Of a stretch of 64,000 nt of DNA, positions 1-12,656 are shown in pieces. Position numbers and translations under genes: made by a program. Location: the NCBI GenBank assembly GCA_036971475.1, contig JBAIZL010000010.1, positions 11,161,526 to 11,225,525 of the forward strand, in the 5' to 3' direction. The notes beneath the pieces were generated by a model, which worked only from the letters and a program-made list of their open reading frames with translations, had not been told where the DNA came from and ran no database searches. The first letter of the stretch is position 1. Every line of letters begins with the position of its first letter. Source of the DNA: Prosapia bicincta. Lineage: Eukaryota; Arthropoda; Insecta; Hemiptera; Cercopidae.

Positions 1-2803
1 AAGCCAGCGCGGCGGTAGCATTGTGGAGGACGAGGCCAAGTCGCCTGGTCACAGTTTTTCTCCGTCTAATCACATTAGGCCAGCAGCAACACTAATACTA
101 GCCATTTCGTTCCCATCTGTTTAGTGTCCCTAGAGTATACGGAACTGGCCTAGTTTGGGGAACCTATACAGAACTGTTGGGGATGGCGAGCCAGCGCAGC
201 GGTAGCATTGTGGAGGACGAGACCAAGTCACCTGGTCACAGTTTTTCTCCGTCTAATCACATTAGGCCAGCAGCAACACTAATACAACCCATTTCGTTCC
301 CATCTGTTTAGTGTCCCTAGAGTACATGGAACTGGCCTAGTTTGGGGAACCTATACAGAACTGTTGGGGATGGCGAGCCAGCGCAGCGGTAGCATTGTGG
401 AGGACGAGGCCAAGTCACCTGGTCACAGTTTTTCTCCGTGTAATCACATTAGGCCAGCAGCAACACTAATACTAGCCATTTCGTTCCCATCTGTTTAGTG
501 TCCCTAGAGTACATGGAACTGGCCTAGTTTGGGGAACCTATACAGAACTGTTGGGGATGGCGAGCCAGCGCAGCGGTAGCATTGTGGAGGACGAGGCCAA
601 GTCGCCTGGTCACAGTTTCCCTCCTTCTAATCACATTAGGCCAGCAGCAACACTAATACTAGCCATTTCGTTCCCATCTGTTTAGTGTCCCTAGAGTACA
701 TGGAACTGGCCTAGTTTGGGGAACCTATACAGAACTGTTGGGGATGGCGAGCCAGCGCGGCGGTAGCATTGTGGAGGACGAGACCAAGTCACCTGGTCAC
801 AGTTTTTCTCCTTCTAATCACATTAGGCCAGCAGCAACACTAATACTAGCCATTTCGTTCCCATCTGCTTAGTGTCCCTAGAGTACATGGAACTGGCCTA
901 GTTTGGGGAACCTATACAGAACTGTTGGGGATGGCAAGCCAGCGCGGCGGTAGCATTGTGGAGGACGAGGCCAAGTCACCTGGTCACAGTTTTTCTCCGT
1001 CTAATCACATTAGGCCAGCAGCAACACTAATACTAGCCATTTCGTTCCCATCTGCTTAGTGTCCCTAGAGTACATGGAACTGGCCTAGTTTGGGGAACCT
1101 ATACAGAACTGTTGGGGATGGCAAGCCAGCGCGGCGGTAGCATTGTGGAGGACGAGGCCAAGTCACCTGGTCACAGTTTCCCTCCGTCTAATCACATTAG
1201 GCCAGCAGCAACACTAATACAACCCATTTCATTCCCATCTGCTTAGTGTCCCTAGAGTATACGGAACTGGCCTAGTTTGGGGACCCTATACAGAACTGTT
1301 AGGGATGGCGAGCCAGCGCAGCGGTAGCATTGTGGAGGACGAGGCCAAGTCACCTGGTCACAGTTTTTCTCCGTCTAATCACATTAGGCCAGCAGCAACA
1401 CTAATACTAGCCATTTCGTTCCCATCTGTTTAGTGTCCCTAGAGTACATGGAACTGGCCTAGTTGGGGAACCTATACAGAACTGTTGGGGATGGCAAGCC
1501 AGCGCGGCGGTAGCATTGTGGAGGACGAGACCAAGTCACCTGGTCACAGTTTTTCTCCGTCTAATCACATTAGGCCAGCAGCAACACTAATACTAGCCAT
1601 TTCGTTCCCATCTGTTTAGTGTCCCTAGAGTACATGGAACTGGCCTAGTTGGGGAACCTATACAGAACTGTTGGGGATGGCGAGCCAGCGCAGCGGTAGC
1701 ATTGTGGAGGACGAGGCCAAGTCACCTGGTCACAGTTTTTCTCCGTCTAATCACATTAGGCCAGCAGCAACACTAATACTAGCCATTTCGTTCCCATCTG
1801 TTTAGTGTCCCTAGAGTACATGGAACTGGCCTAGTTTGGGGAACCTATACAGAACTGTTGGGGATGGCAAGCCAGCGCGGCGGTAGCATTGTGGAGGACG
1901 AGGCCAAGTCACCTGGTCACAGTTTTTCTCCGTGTAATCACATTAGGCCAGCAGTAACACTAATACTAGCCATTTCGTTCCCACCTGTTTAGTGTCCCTA
2001 GAGTATACGGAACTGGCCTAGTTTGGGGAACCTATACAGAACTGTTGGGGATGGCGAGCCAGCGCAGCGGTAGCATTGTGGAGGACGAAACCAAGTCACC
2101 TGGTCACAGTTTTTCTCCGTCTAATCACATTAGGCCAGCAGCAACACTAATACTAGCCATTTCGTTCCCATCTGTTTAGTGTCCCTAGAGTACATGGAAC
2201 TGGCCTAGTTTGGGGAACCTATACAGAACTGTTGGGGATGGCGAGCCAGCGCAGCGGTAGCATTGTGGAGGACGAGGCCAAGTCGCCTGGTCACAGTTTT
2301 TCTCCGTCTAATCACATTAGGCCAGCAGCAACACTAATACTAGCCATTTCGTTCCCATCTGTTTAGTGTCCCTAGAGTATACGGAACTGGCCTAGTTTGG
2401 GGAACCTATACAGAACTGTTGGGGATGGCAAGCCAGCGCAGCGGTAGCATTGTGGAGGACGAGGCCAAGTCACCTGGTCACAGTTTCCCTCCGTCTAATC
2501 ACATTAGGCCAGCAGCAACACTAATACTAGCCATTTCGTTCCCATCTGTTTAGTGTCCCTAGAGTATACGGAACTGGCCTAGTTTGGGGAACCTATACAG
2601 AACTGTTGGGGATGGCAAGCCAGCGCGGCGGTAGCATTGTGGAGGACGAGACCAAGTCACCTGGTCACAGTTTTTCTCCGTCTAATCACATTAGGCCAGC
2701 AGCAACACTAATACTAGCCATTTCGTTCCCATCTGTTTAGTGTCCCTAGAGTATACGGAACTGGCCTAGTTTGGGGAACCTATACAGAACTGTTGGGGAT
2801 GGC

Positions 2804-3843
2804 AAGCCAGCGCGGCGGTAGCATTGTGGAGGACGAGGCCAAGTCGCCTGGTCACAGTTTTTCTCCGTCTAATCACATTAGGCCAGCAGCAACACTAATA
2901 CTAGCCATTTCGTTCCCATCTGTTTAGTGTCCCTAGAGTATACGGAACTGGCCTAGTTTGGGGAACCTATACAGAACTGTTGGGGATGGCGAGCCAGCGC
3001 AGCGGTAGCATTGTGGAGGACGAGACCAAGTCACCTGGTCACAGTTTTTCTCCGTCTAATCACATTAGGCCAGCAGCAACACTAATACAACCCATTTCGT
3101 TCCCATCTGTTTAGTGTCCCTAGAGTACATGGAACTGGCCTAGTTTGGGGAACCTATACAGAACTGTTGGGGATGGCGAGCCAGCGCAGCGGTAGCATTG
3201 TGGAGGACGAGGCCAAGTCACCTGGTCACAGTTTTTCTCCGTGTAATCACATTAGGCCAGCAGCAACACTAATACTAGCCATTTCGTTCCCATCTGTTTA
3301 GTGTCCCTAGAGTACATGGAACTGGCCTAGTTTGGGGAACCTATACAGAACTGTTGGGGATGGCGAGCCAGCGCAGCGGTAGCATTGTGGAGGACGAGGC
3401 CAAGTCGCCTGGTCACAGTTTCCCTCCTTCTAATCACATTAGGCCAGCAGCAACACTAATACTAGCCATTTCGTTCCCATCTGTTTAGTGTCCCTAGAGT
3501 ACATGGAACTGGCCTAGTTTGGGGAACCTATACAGAACTGTTGGGGATGGCGAGCCAGCGCGGCGGTAGCATTGTGGAGGACGAGACCAAGTCACCTGGT
3601 CACAGTTTTTCTCCGTCTAATCACATTAGGCCAGCAGCAACACTAATACTAGCCATTTCGTTCCCATCTGCTTAGTGTCCCTAGAGTACATGGAACTGGC
3701 CTAGTTTGGGGAACCTATACAGAACTGTTGGGGATGGCAAGCCAGCGCGGCGGTAGCATTGTGGAGGACGAGGCCAAGTCACCTGGTCACAGTTTTTCTC
3801 CGTCTAATCACATTAGGCCAGCAGCAACACTAATACTAGCCAT
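2804..3843. repeat. Second copy of the first 1.04 kb (offset 2,803 bp)
   Basis: Positions 2,804-3,843 match 1-1,040 at an offset of 2,803 bp, which is 15 monomers less 2 bp. Shared rare variants include TCCGTGTAATC at about 440 and 3,243 and TCCTTCTAATC at about 625 and 3,428. The one difference I found is near 812/3,615. The match fades after about 1,040/3,843, where CTGCTTAG and TACATGG are replaced by CTGTTTAG and TATACGG. The left limit of the first copy lies outside the window, so the true duplication may be longer. Confidence 0.85.
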
Positions 3844-5011
3844 TTCGTTCCCATCTGTTTAGTGTCCCTAGAGTATACGGAACTGGCCTAGTTTGGGGAA
3901 CCTATACAGAACTGTTAGGGATGGCGAGCCAGCGCGGCGGTAGCATTGTGGAGGACGAGGCCAAGTCACCTGGTCACAGTTTTTCTCCGTCTAATCACAT
4001 TAGGCCAGCAGCAACACTAATACTAGCCATTTCGTTCCCATCTGTTTAGTGTCCCTAGAGTACATGGAACTGGCCTAGTTTGGGGAACCTATACAGAACT
4101 GTTGGGGATGGCGAGCCAGCGCAGCGGTAGCATTGTGGAGGACGAGGCCAAGTCACCTGGTCACAGTTTTTCTCCGTCTAATCACATTAGGCCAGCAGCA
4201 ACACTAATACTAGCCATTTCGTTCCCATCTGCTTAGTGTCCCTAGAGTACATGGAACTGGCCTAGTTTGGGGAACCTATACAGAACTGTTGGGGATGGCA
4301 AGCCAGCGCGGCGGCAGCATTGTGGAGGACGAGACCAAGTCACCTGGTCACAGTTTTTCTCCGTGTAATCATATTAGGCCAGCAGCAACACTAATACTAG
4401 CCATTTCGTTCCCATCTGTTTAGTGTCCCTAGAGTATACGGAACTGGCCTAGTTTGGGGAACCTATACAGAACTGTTGGGGATGGCGAGAAAGCGCAGCG
4501 GTAGCATTGTGGAGGACGAGACCAAGTCACCTGGTCACAGTTTTTCTCCGTCTAATCACATTAGGCCAGTAGCAACACCAATACTAGCCATTTCGTTCCC
4601 ATCTGCTTAGTGTCCCTAGAGTACATGGAACTAGCCTAGTTTGGGGAGCCTATACAGAACTGTTGGGGATGGCGCTGGCGGCGGTAGCATAGTGGAGGAC
4701 GAGGCCAAGTCACCTGGTCACAGTTTCCCTCCGTCTAATCACATTAGGCCAGCAGCAACACTAATACAATCCATTTCATTCCCATCTGCTTAGTGTCCCT
4801 AGAGTACATGGAACTGGCCTAGTTTGGGGAACCTATACAGAACTGTTGGGGATGGCAAGCCAGCGCGGCGGTAGCATTGTGGAGGACGAGACCAAGTCAC
4901 CTGGTCACAGTTTTTCTCCGTGTAATCATATTAGGCCAGCAGCAACACTAATACTAGCCATTTCGTTCCCATCTGCTTAGTGTCCCTAGAGTACATGGAA
5001 CTGGCCTAGTC

Positions 5012-8000
5012 TGGGGAACCTATACAGAACTGTTGGGGATGGCGAGCCAGCGCAGCGGTAGCATTGTGGAGGACGAGGCCAAGTCACCTGGTCACAGTTT
5101 TTCTCCGTCTAATCACATTAGGCCAGCAGCAACACTAATACTAGCCATTTCGTTCCCATCTGTTTAGTGTCCCTAGAGTATACGGAACTGGCCTAGTTGG
5201 GGAACCTATACAGAACTGTTGGGGATGGCAAGCCAGCGCGGCGGTAGCATTGTGGAGGACGAGACCAAGTCACCTGGTCACAGTTTTTCTCCGTCTAATC
5301 ACATTAGGCCAGCAGCAACACTAATACTAGCCATTTCGTTCCCATCTGTTTAGTGTCCCTAGAGTATACGGAACTGGCCTAGTTGGGGAACCTATACAGA
5401 ACTGTTGGGGATGGCAAGCCAGCGCGGCGGTAGCATTGTGGAGGACGAGGCCAAGTCACCTGGTCACAGTTTTTCTCCGTCTAATCACATTAGGCCAGCA
5501 GCAACACTAATACTAGCCATTTCGTTCCCACCTGTTTAGTGTCCCTAGAGTATACGGAACTGGCCTAGTTTGGGGAACCTATACAGAACTGTTGGGGATG
5601 GCGAGCCAGCGCGGCGGTAGCATTGTGGAGGACGAGGCCAAGTCACCTGGTCACAGTTTTTCTCCGTCTAATCACATTAGGCCAGCAGCAACACTAATAC
5701 TAGCCATTTCGTTCCCATCTGCTTAGTGTCCCTAGAGTACATGGAACTGGCCTAGTTTGGGGAACCTATACAGAACTGTTAGGGATGGCGAGCCAGCGCA
5801 GCGGTAGCATTGTGGAGGACGAGGCCAAGTCACCTGGTCACAGTTTTTCTCCGTCTAATCACATTAGGCCAGCAGCAACACTAATACAACCCATTTCGTT
5901 CCCATCTGTTTAGTGTCCCTAGAGTACATGGAACTGGCCTAGTCTGGGGAACCTATACAGAACTGTTGGGGATGGCGAGCCAGCGCGGCGGTAGCATTGT
6001 GGAGGACGAGGCCAAGTCACCTGGTCACAGTTTTTCTCCGTCTAATCACATTAGGCCAGCAGCAACACTAATACTAGCCATTTCGTTCCCATCTGCTTAG
6101 TGTCCCTAGAGTACATGGAACTGGCCTAGTCTGGGGAACCTATACAGAACTGTTGGGGATGGCGAGCCAGCGCGGCGGTAGCATTGTGGAGGACGAGGCC
6201 AAGTCACCTGGTCACAGTTTCCCTCCGTCTAATCACATTAGGCCAGCAGCAACACTAATACAACCCATTTCCTTCCCATCTGCTTAGTGTCCCTAGAGTA
6301 CATGGAACTGGCCTAGTTGGGGAACCTATACAGAACTGTTGGGGATGGCAAGCCAGCGCGGCGGTAGCATTGTGGAGGACGAGGCCAAGTCACCTGGTCA
6401 CAGTTTTTCTCTGTCTAATCACATTAGGCCAGCAGCAACACTAATACTAGCCATTTCGTTCCCACCTGTTTAGTGTCCCTAGAGTATACGGAACTGGCCT
6501 AGTTTGGGGAACCTATACAGAACTGTTGGGGATGGCGAGCCAGCGCGGCGGTAGCATTGTGGAGGACGAGGCCAAGTCACCTGGTCACAGTTTTTCTCCG
6601 TCTAATCACATTAGGCCAGCAGCAACACTAATACTAGCCATTTCGTTCCCATCTGTTTAGTGTCCCTAGAGTACATGGAACTGGCCTAGTTTGGGGAACC
6701 TATACAGAACTGTTGGGGATGGCGAGCCAGCGCAGCGGTAGCATTGTGGAGGACGAGACCAAGTCACCTGGTCACAGTTTTTCTCCGTCTAATCACATTA
6801 GGCCAGCAGCAACACTAATACTAGCCATTTCGTTCCCATCTGTTTAGTGTCCCTAGAGTACATGGAACTGGCCTAGTTTGGGGAACCTATACAGAACTGT
6901 TGGGGATGGCGAGCCAGCGCAGCGGTAGCATTGTGGAGGACGAGGCCAAGTCACCTGGTCACAGTTTTTCTCCGTCTAATCACATTAGGCCAGCAGCAAC
7001 ACTAATACTAGCCATTTCGTTCCCATCTGCTTAGTGTCCCTAGAGTACATGGAACTGGCCTAGTCTGGGGAACCTATACAGAACTGTTGGGGATGGCGAG
7101 CCAGCGCGGCGGTAGCATTGTGGAGGACGAGGCCAAGTCACCTGGTCACAGTTTCCCTCCGTCTAATCACATTAGGCCAGCAGCAACACTAATACAACCC
7201 ATTTCCTTCCCATCTGCTTAGTGTCCCTAGAGTACATGGAACTGGCCTAGTTTGGGGAGCCTATACAGAACTGTTGGGGATGGCAAGCCAGCGCAGCGGT
7301 AGCATTGTGGAGGACGAGACCAAGTCACCTGGTCACAGTTTTTCTCCGTCTAATCACATTAGGCTAGCAGCAACACTAATACTAGCCATTTCGTTCCCAT
7401 CTGCTTAGTGTCCCTAGAGTACATGGAACTAGCCTAGTTTGGGGAGCCTATACAGAACTGTTGGGGATGGCGCTGGCGGCGGTAGCATAGTGGAGGACGA
7501 GACCAAGTCACCTGGTCACAGTTTTTCTCCGTCTAATCACATTAGGCCAGCAGCAACACTAATACAACCCATTTCGTTCCCATCTGTTTAGTGTCCCTAG
7601 AGTACATGGAACTGGCCTAGTTTGGGGAGCCTATACAGAACTGTTGGGGATGGCGAGCAAGCGCAGCGGTAGCATTGTGGAGGACGAGGCCAAGTCACCT
7701 GGTCACAGTTTCCCTCCGTCTAATCACATTAGGCCAGCAGCAACACTAATACAACCCATTTCCTTCCCATCTGCTTAGTGTCCCTAGAGTACATGGAACT
7801 GGCCTAGTTTGGGGAGCCTATACAGAACTGTTGGGGATGGCAAGCCAGCGCAGCGGTAGCATTGTGGAGGACGAGACCAAGTCACCTGGACACAGTTTTT
7901 CTCCGTCTAATCACATTAGGCTAGCAGCAACACTAATACTAGCCATTTCGTTCCCATCTGCTTAGTGTCCCTAGAGTACATGGAACTAGCCTAGTTTGGG

Positions 8001-9710
8001 GAGCCTATACAGAACTGTTGGGGATGGCGCTGGCGGCGGTAGCATAGTGGAGGACGAGACCAAGTCACCTGGTCACAGTTTTTCTCCGTCTAATCACATT
8101 AGGCCAGCAGCAACACTAATACTAGCCATTTCGTTCCCATCTGTTTAGTGTCCCTAGAGTATATGGAACTGGCCTAGTTTGGGGAACCTATACAGAACTG
8201 TTGGGGATGGCAAGCCAGCGCGGCGGTAGCATTATGGAGGACGAGACCAAGTCACCTGGTCACAGTTTTTCTCCGTCTAATCACATTAGGCTAGCAGCAA
8301 CACTAATACTAGCTATTTCGTTCCCATCTGTTTAGTGTCCCTAGAGTATACGGAACTGGCCTAGTTTGGGGAACCTATACAGAACTGTTGGGGATGGCGA
8401 GCCAGCGCAGCGGTAGCATTGTGGAGGACGAGACCAAGTCACCTGGTCACAGTTTTTCTCCGTCTAATCACATTAGGCCAGTAGCAACACTAATACTAGC
8501 CATTTCGTTCCCATCTGCTTAGTGTCCCTAGAGTACATGGAACTAGCCTAGTTTGGGGAGCCTATACAGAACTGTTGGGGATGGCGCTGGCGGCGGTAGC
8601 ATAGTGGAGGACGTGGCCAAGTCACCTGGTCACAGTTTCCCTCCGTCTAATCACATTAGGCCAGCAGCAACACTAATACAACCCATTTCGTTCCCATCTG
8701 CTTAGTGTCCCTAGAGTACATGGAACTGGCCTAGTTTGGGGAACCTATACAGAACTGTTAGGGATGGCGAGCCAGCGCAGCGGTAGCATTGTGGAGGACG
8801 AGACCAAGTCACCTGGTCACAGTTTTTCTCCGTGTAATCACATTAGGCCAGCAGCAACACTAATACTAGCCATTTCGTTCCCATCTGCTTAGTGTCCCTA
8901 GAGTATACGGAACTGGCCTAGTTTGGGGAACCTATACAGAACTGTTGGGGATGGAGAGCCAGCGCAGCGGTAGCATTGTGGAGGACGAGACCAAGTCACC
9001 TGGTCACAGTTTTTCTCCGTCTAATCACATTAGGCCAGCAGCAACACTAATACTAGCCATTTCGTTCCCATCTGCTTAGTGTCCCTAGAGTACATGGAAC
9101 TGGCCTAGTTTGGGGAACCTATACAGAACTGTTGGGGATGGCGAGCCAGCGCAGCGGTAGCATTGTGGAGGACGAGACCAAGTCACCTGGTCACAGTTTT
9201 TCTCCGTCTAATCACATTAGGCCAGCAGCAACACTAATACTAGCCATTTCGTTCCCATCTGCTTAGTGTCCCTAGAGTATACGGAACTGGCCTAGTTGGG
9301 GAACCTATACAGAACTGTTGGGGATGGCAAGCCAGGGCGGCGGTAGCATTGTGGAGGACGAGGCCAAGTCGCCTGGTCACAGTTTTTCTCCGTCTAATCA
9401 CATTAGGCCAGCAGCAACACTAATACTAGCCATTTCGTTCCCATCTGTTTAGTGTCCCTAGAGTATACGGAACTGGCCTAGTTGGGGAACCTATACAGAA
9501 CTGTTGGGGATGGCAAGCCAGCGCGGCGGTAGCATTGTGGAGGACGAGGCCAAGTCGCCTGGTCAAAGTTTTTCTCCGTCTAATCACATTAGGCCAGCAG
9601 CAACACTAATACTAGCCATTTCGTTCCCATCTGTTTAGTGTCCCTAGAGTATACGGAACTGGCCTAGTTGGGGAACCTATACAGAACTGTTGGGGATGGC
9701 AAGCCAGCGC
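5012..9710. repeat. Duplicated satellite block, copy A (4.7 kb)
   Basis: This 4,699-bp stretch recurs at 12,657-17,356 with an offset of 7,645 bp, or 7,646 after a single inserted base near 16,552. The match runs through rare markers: the TTCTCTGTCTAATC variant at 6,411/14,056, three 183-bp short monomers at 7,471, 8,028 and 8,585, GCCAGGGCGG at 9,331/16,977, and GGTCAAAG at 9,561/17,207. Just outside it, the sequences differ at 4,976, 5,004 and 5,011 on the left and from 9,711 on the right. I found about seven differences inside, so identity is above 99%. Confidence 0.9.
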
Positions 9711-9711
9711 A

Positions 9712-11950
9712 GCGGTAGCATTGTGGAGGACGAGGCCAAGTCACCTGGTCACAGTTTTTCTCCGTCTAATCACATTAGGCCAGCAGCAACACTAATACTA
9801 GCCATTTCGTTCCCATCTGTTTAGTGTCCCTAGAGTATACGGAACTGGCCTAGTTGGGGAACCTATACAGAACTGTTGGGGATGGCAAGCCAGCGCGGCG
9901 GTAGCATTGTGGAGGACGAGACCAAGTCACCTGGTCACAGTTTTTCTCCGTCTAATCACATTAGGCCAGCAGCAACACTAATACTAGCCATTTCGTTCCC
10001 ATCTGTTTAGTGTCCCTAGAGTATACGGAACTGGCCTAGTTGGGGAACCTATACAGAACTGTTGGGGATGGCAAGCCAGCGCGGCGGTAGCATTGTGGAG
10101 GACGAGGCCAAGTCACCTGGTCACAGTTTTTCTCCGTCTAATCACATTAGGCCAGCAGCAACACTAATACTAGCCATTTCGTTCCCACCTGTTTAGTGTC
10201 CCTAGAGTATACGGAACTGGCCTAGTTTGGGGAACCTATACAGAACTGTTGGGGATGGCGAGCCAGCGCGGCGGTAGCATTGTGGAGGACGAGGCCAAGT
10301 CACCTGGTCACAGTTTTTCTCCGTCTAATCACATTAGGCCAGCAGCAACACTAATACTAGCCATTTCGTTCCCATCTGCTTAGTGTCCCTAGAGTACATG
10401 GAACTGGCCTAGTTTGGGGAACCTATACAGAACTGTTAGGGATGGCGAGCCAGCGCAGCGGTAGCATTGTGGAGGACGAGGCCAAGTCACCTGGTCACAG
10501 TTTTTCTCCGTGTAATCACATTAGGCCAGCAGCAACACTAATACAACCCATTTCGTTCCCATCTGTTTAGTGTCCCTAGAGTACATGGAACTGGCCTAGT
10601 CTGGGGAACCTATACAGAACTGTTGGGGATGGCGAGCCAGCGCGGCGGTAGCATTGTGGAGGACGAGGCCAAGTCACCTGGTCACAGTTTTTCTCCGTCT
10701 AATCACATTAGGCCAGCAGCAACACTAATACTAGCCATTTCGTTCCCATCTGCTTAGTGTCCCTAGAGTACATGGAACTGGCCTAGTCTGGGGAACCTAT
10801 ACAGAACTGTTGGGGATGGCGAGCCAGCGCGGCGGTAGCATTGTGGAGGACGAGGCCAAGTCACCTGGTCACAGTTTCCCTCCGTCTAATCACATTAGGC
10901 CAGCAGCAACACTAATACAACCCATTTCCTTCCCATCTGCTTAGTGGCCCTAGAGTACATGGAACTGGCCTAGTTGGGGAACCTATACAGAACTGTTGGG
11001 GATGGCAAGCCAGCGCGGCGGTAGCATTGTGGAGGACGAGGCCAAGTCACCTGGTCACAGTTTTTCTCTGTCTAATCACATTAGGCCAGCAGCAACACTA
11101 ATACTAGCCATTTCGTTCCCACCTGTTTAGTGTCCCTAGAGTATACGGAACTGGCCTAGTTTGGGGAACCTATACAGAACTGTTGGGGATGGCGAGCCAG
11201 CGCGGCGGTAGCATTGTGGAGGACGAGGCCAAGTCACCTGGTCACAGTTTTTCTCCGTCTAATCACATTAGGCCAGCAGCAACACTAATACTAGCCATTT
11301 CGTTCCCATCTGTTTAGTGTCCCTAGAGTACATGGAACTGGCCTAGTTTGGGGAACCTATACAGAACTGTTGGGGATGGCGAGCCAGCGCAGCGGTAGCA
11401 TTGTGGAGGACGAGACCAAGTCACCTGGTCACAGTTTTTCTCCGTCTAATCACATTAGGCCAGCAGCAACACTAATACTAGCCATTTCGTTCCCATCTGT
11501 TTAGTGTCCCTAGAGTACATGGAACTGACCTAGTTTGGGGAACCTATACAGAACTGTTGGGGATGGCGAGCCAGCGCAGCGGTAGCATTGTGGAGGACGA
11601 GGCCAAGTCACCTGGTCACAGTTTTTCTCCGTCTAATCACATTAGGCCAGCAGCAACACTAATACTAGCCATTTCGTTCCCATCTGCTTAGTGTCCCTAG
11701 AGTACATGGAACTGGCCTAGTCTGGGGAACCTATACAGAACTGTTGGGGATGGCGAGCCAGCGCGGCGGTAGCATTGTGGAGGACGAGGCCAAGTCACCT
11801 GGTCACAGTTTCCCTCCGTCTAATCACATTAGGCCAGCAGCAACACTAATACAACCCATTTCCTTCCCATCTGCTTAGTGTCCCTAGAGTACATGGAACT
11901 GGCCTAGTTTGGGGAGCCTATACAGAACTGTTGGGGATGGCAAGCCAGCG
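9712..11950. repeat. Middle copy of the first 2.2 kb of the duplicated block
   Basis: About 12 monomers that match 5,055-7,294 (offset 4,657 bp) and 12,700-14,938 (offset 2,988 bp). It shares with the right-hand copy three variants absent from the left-hand one: AGTGGCCC at about 10,947/13,935, a GTGTAATC monomer near 10,510/13,500, and GAACTGACC near 11,526/14,513. It therefore looks like the sister of the right-hand copy. It ends before the segment carrying the short monomers. Confidence 0.82.
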
Positions 11951-12656
11951 CGGCGGTAGCATTGTGGAGGACGAGACCAAGTCACCTGGTCACAGTTTTT
12001 CTCCGTCTAATCACATTAGGCCAGCAGCAACACTAATACTAGCCATTTCGTTCCCATCTGTTTAGTGTCCCTAGAGTATACGGAACTGGCCTAGTTGGGG
12101 AACCTATACAGAACTGTTGGGGATGGCAAGCCAGCGCGGCGGTAGCATTGTGGAGGACGAGGCCAAGTCACCTGGTCACAGTTTTTCTCCGTCTAATCAC
12201 ATTAGGCCAGCAGCAACACTAATACTAGCCATTTCGTTCCCACCTGTTTAGTGTCCCTAGAGTATACGGAACTGGCCTAGTTTGGGGAACCTATACAGAA
12301 CTGTTGGGGATGGCGAGCCAGCGCGGCGGTAGCATTGTGGAGGACGAGGCCAAGTCACCTGGTCACAGTTTTTCTCCGTCTAATCACATTAGGCCAGCAG
12401 CAACACTAATACTAGCCATTTCGTTCCCATCTGTTTAGTGTCCCTAGAGTACATGGAACTGGCCTAGTTTGGGGAACCTATACAGAACTGTTGGGGATGG
12501 CGAGCCAGCGCAGCGGTAGCATTGTGGAGGACGAGACCAAGTCACCTGGTCACAGTTTTTCTCCGTCTAATCACATTAGGCCAGCAGCAACACTAATACT
12601 AGCCATTTCGTTCCCATCTGTTTAGTGTCCCTAGAGTACATGGAACTGACCTAGTT

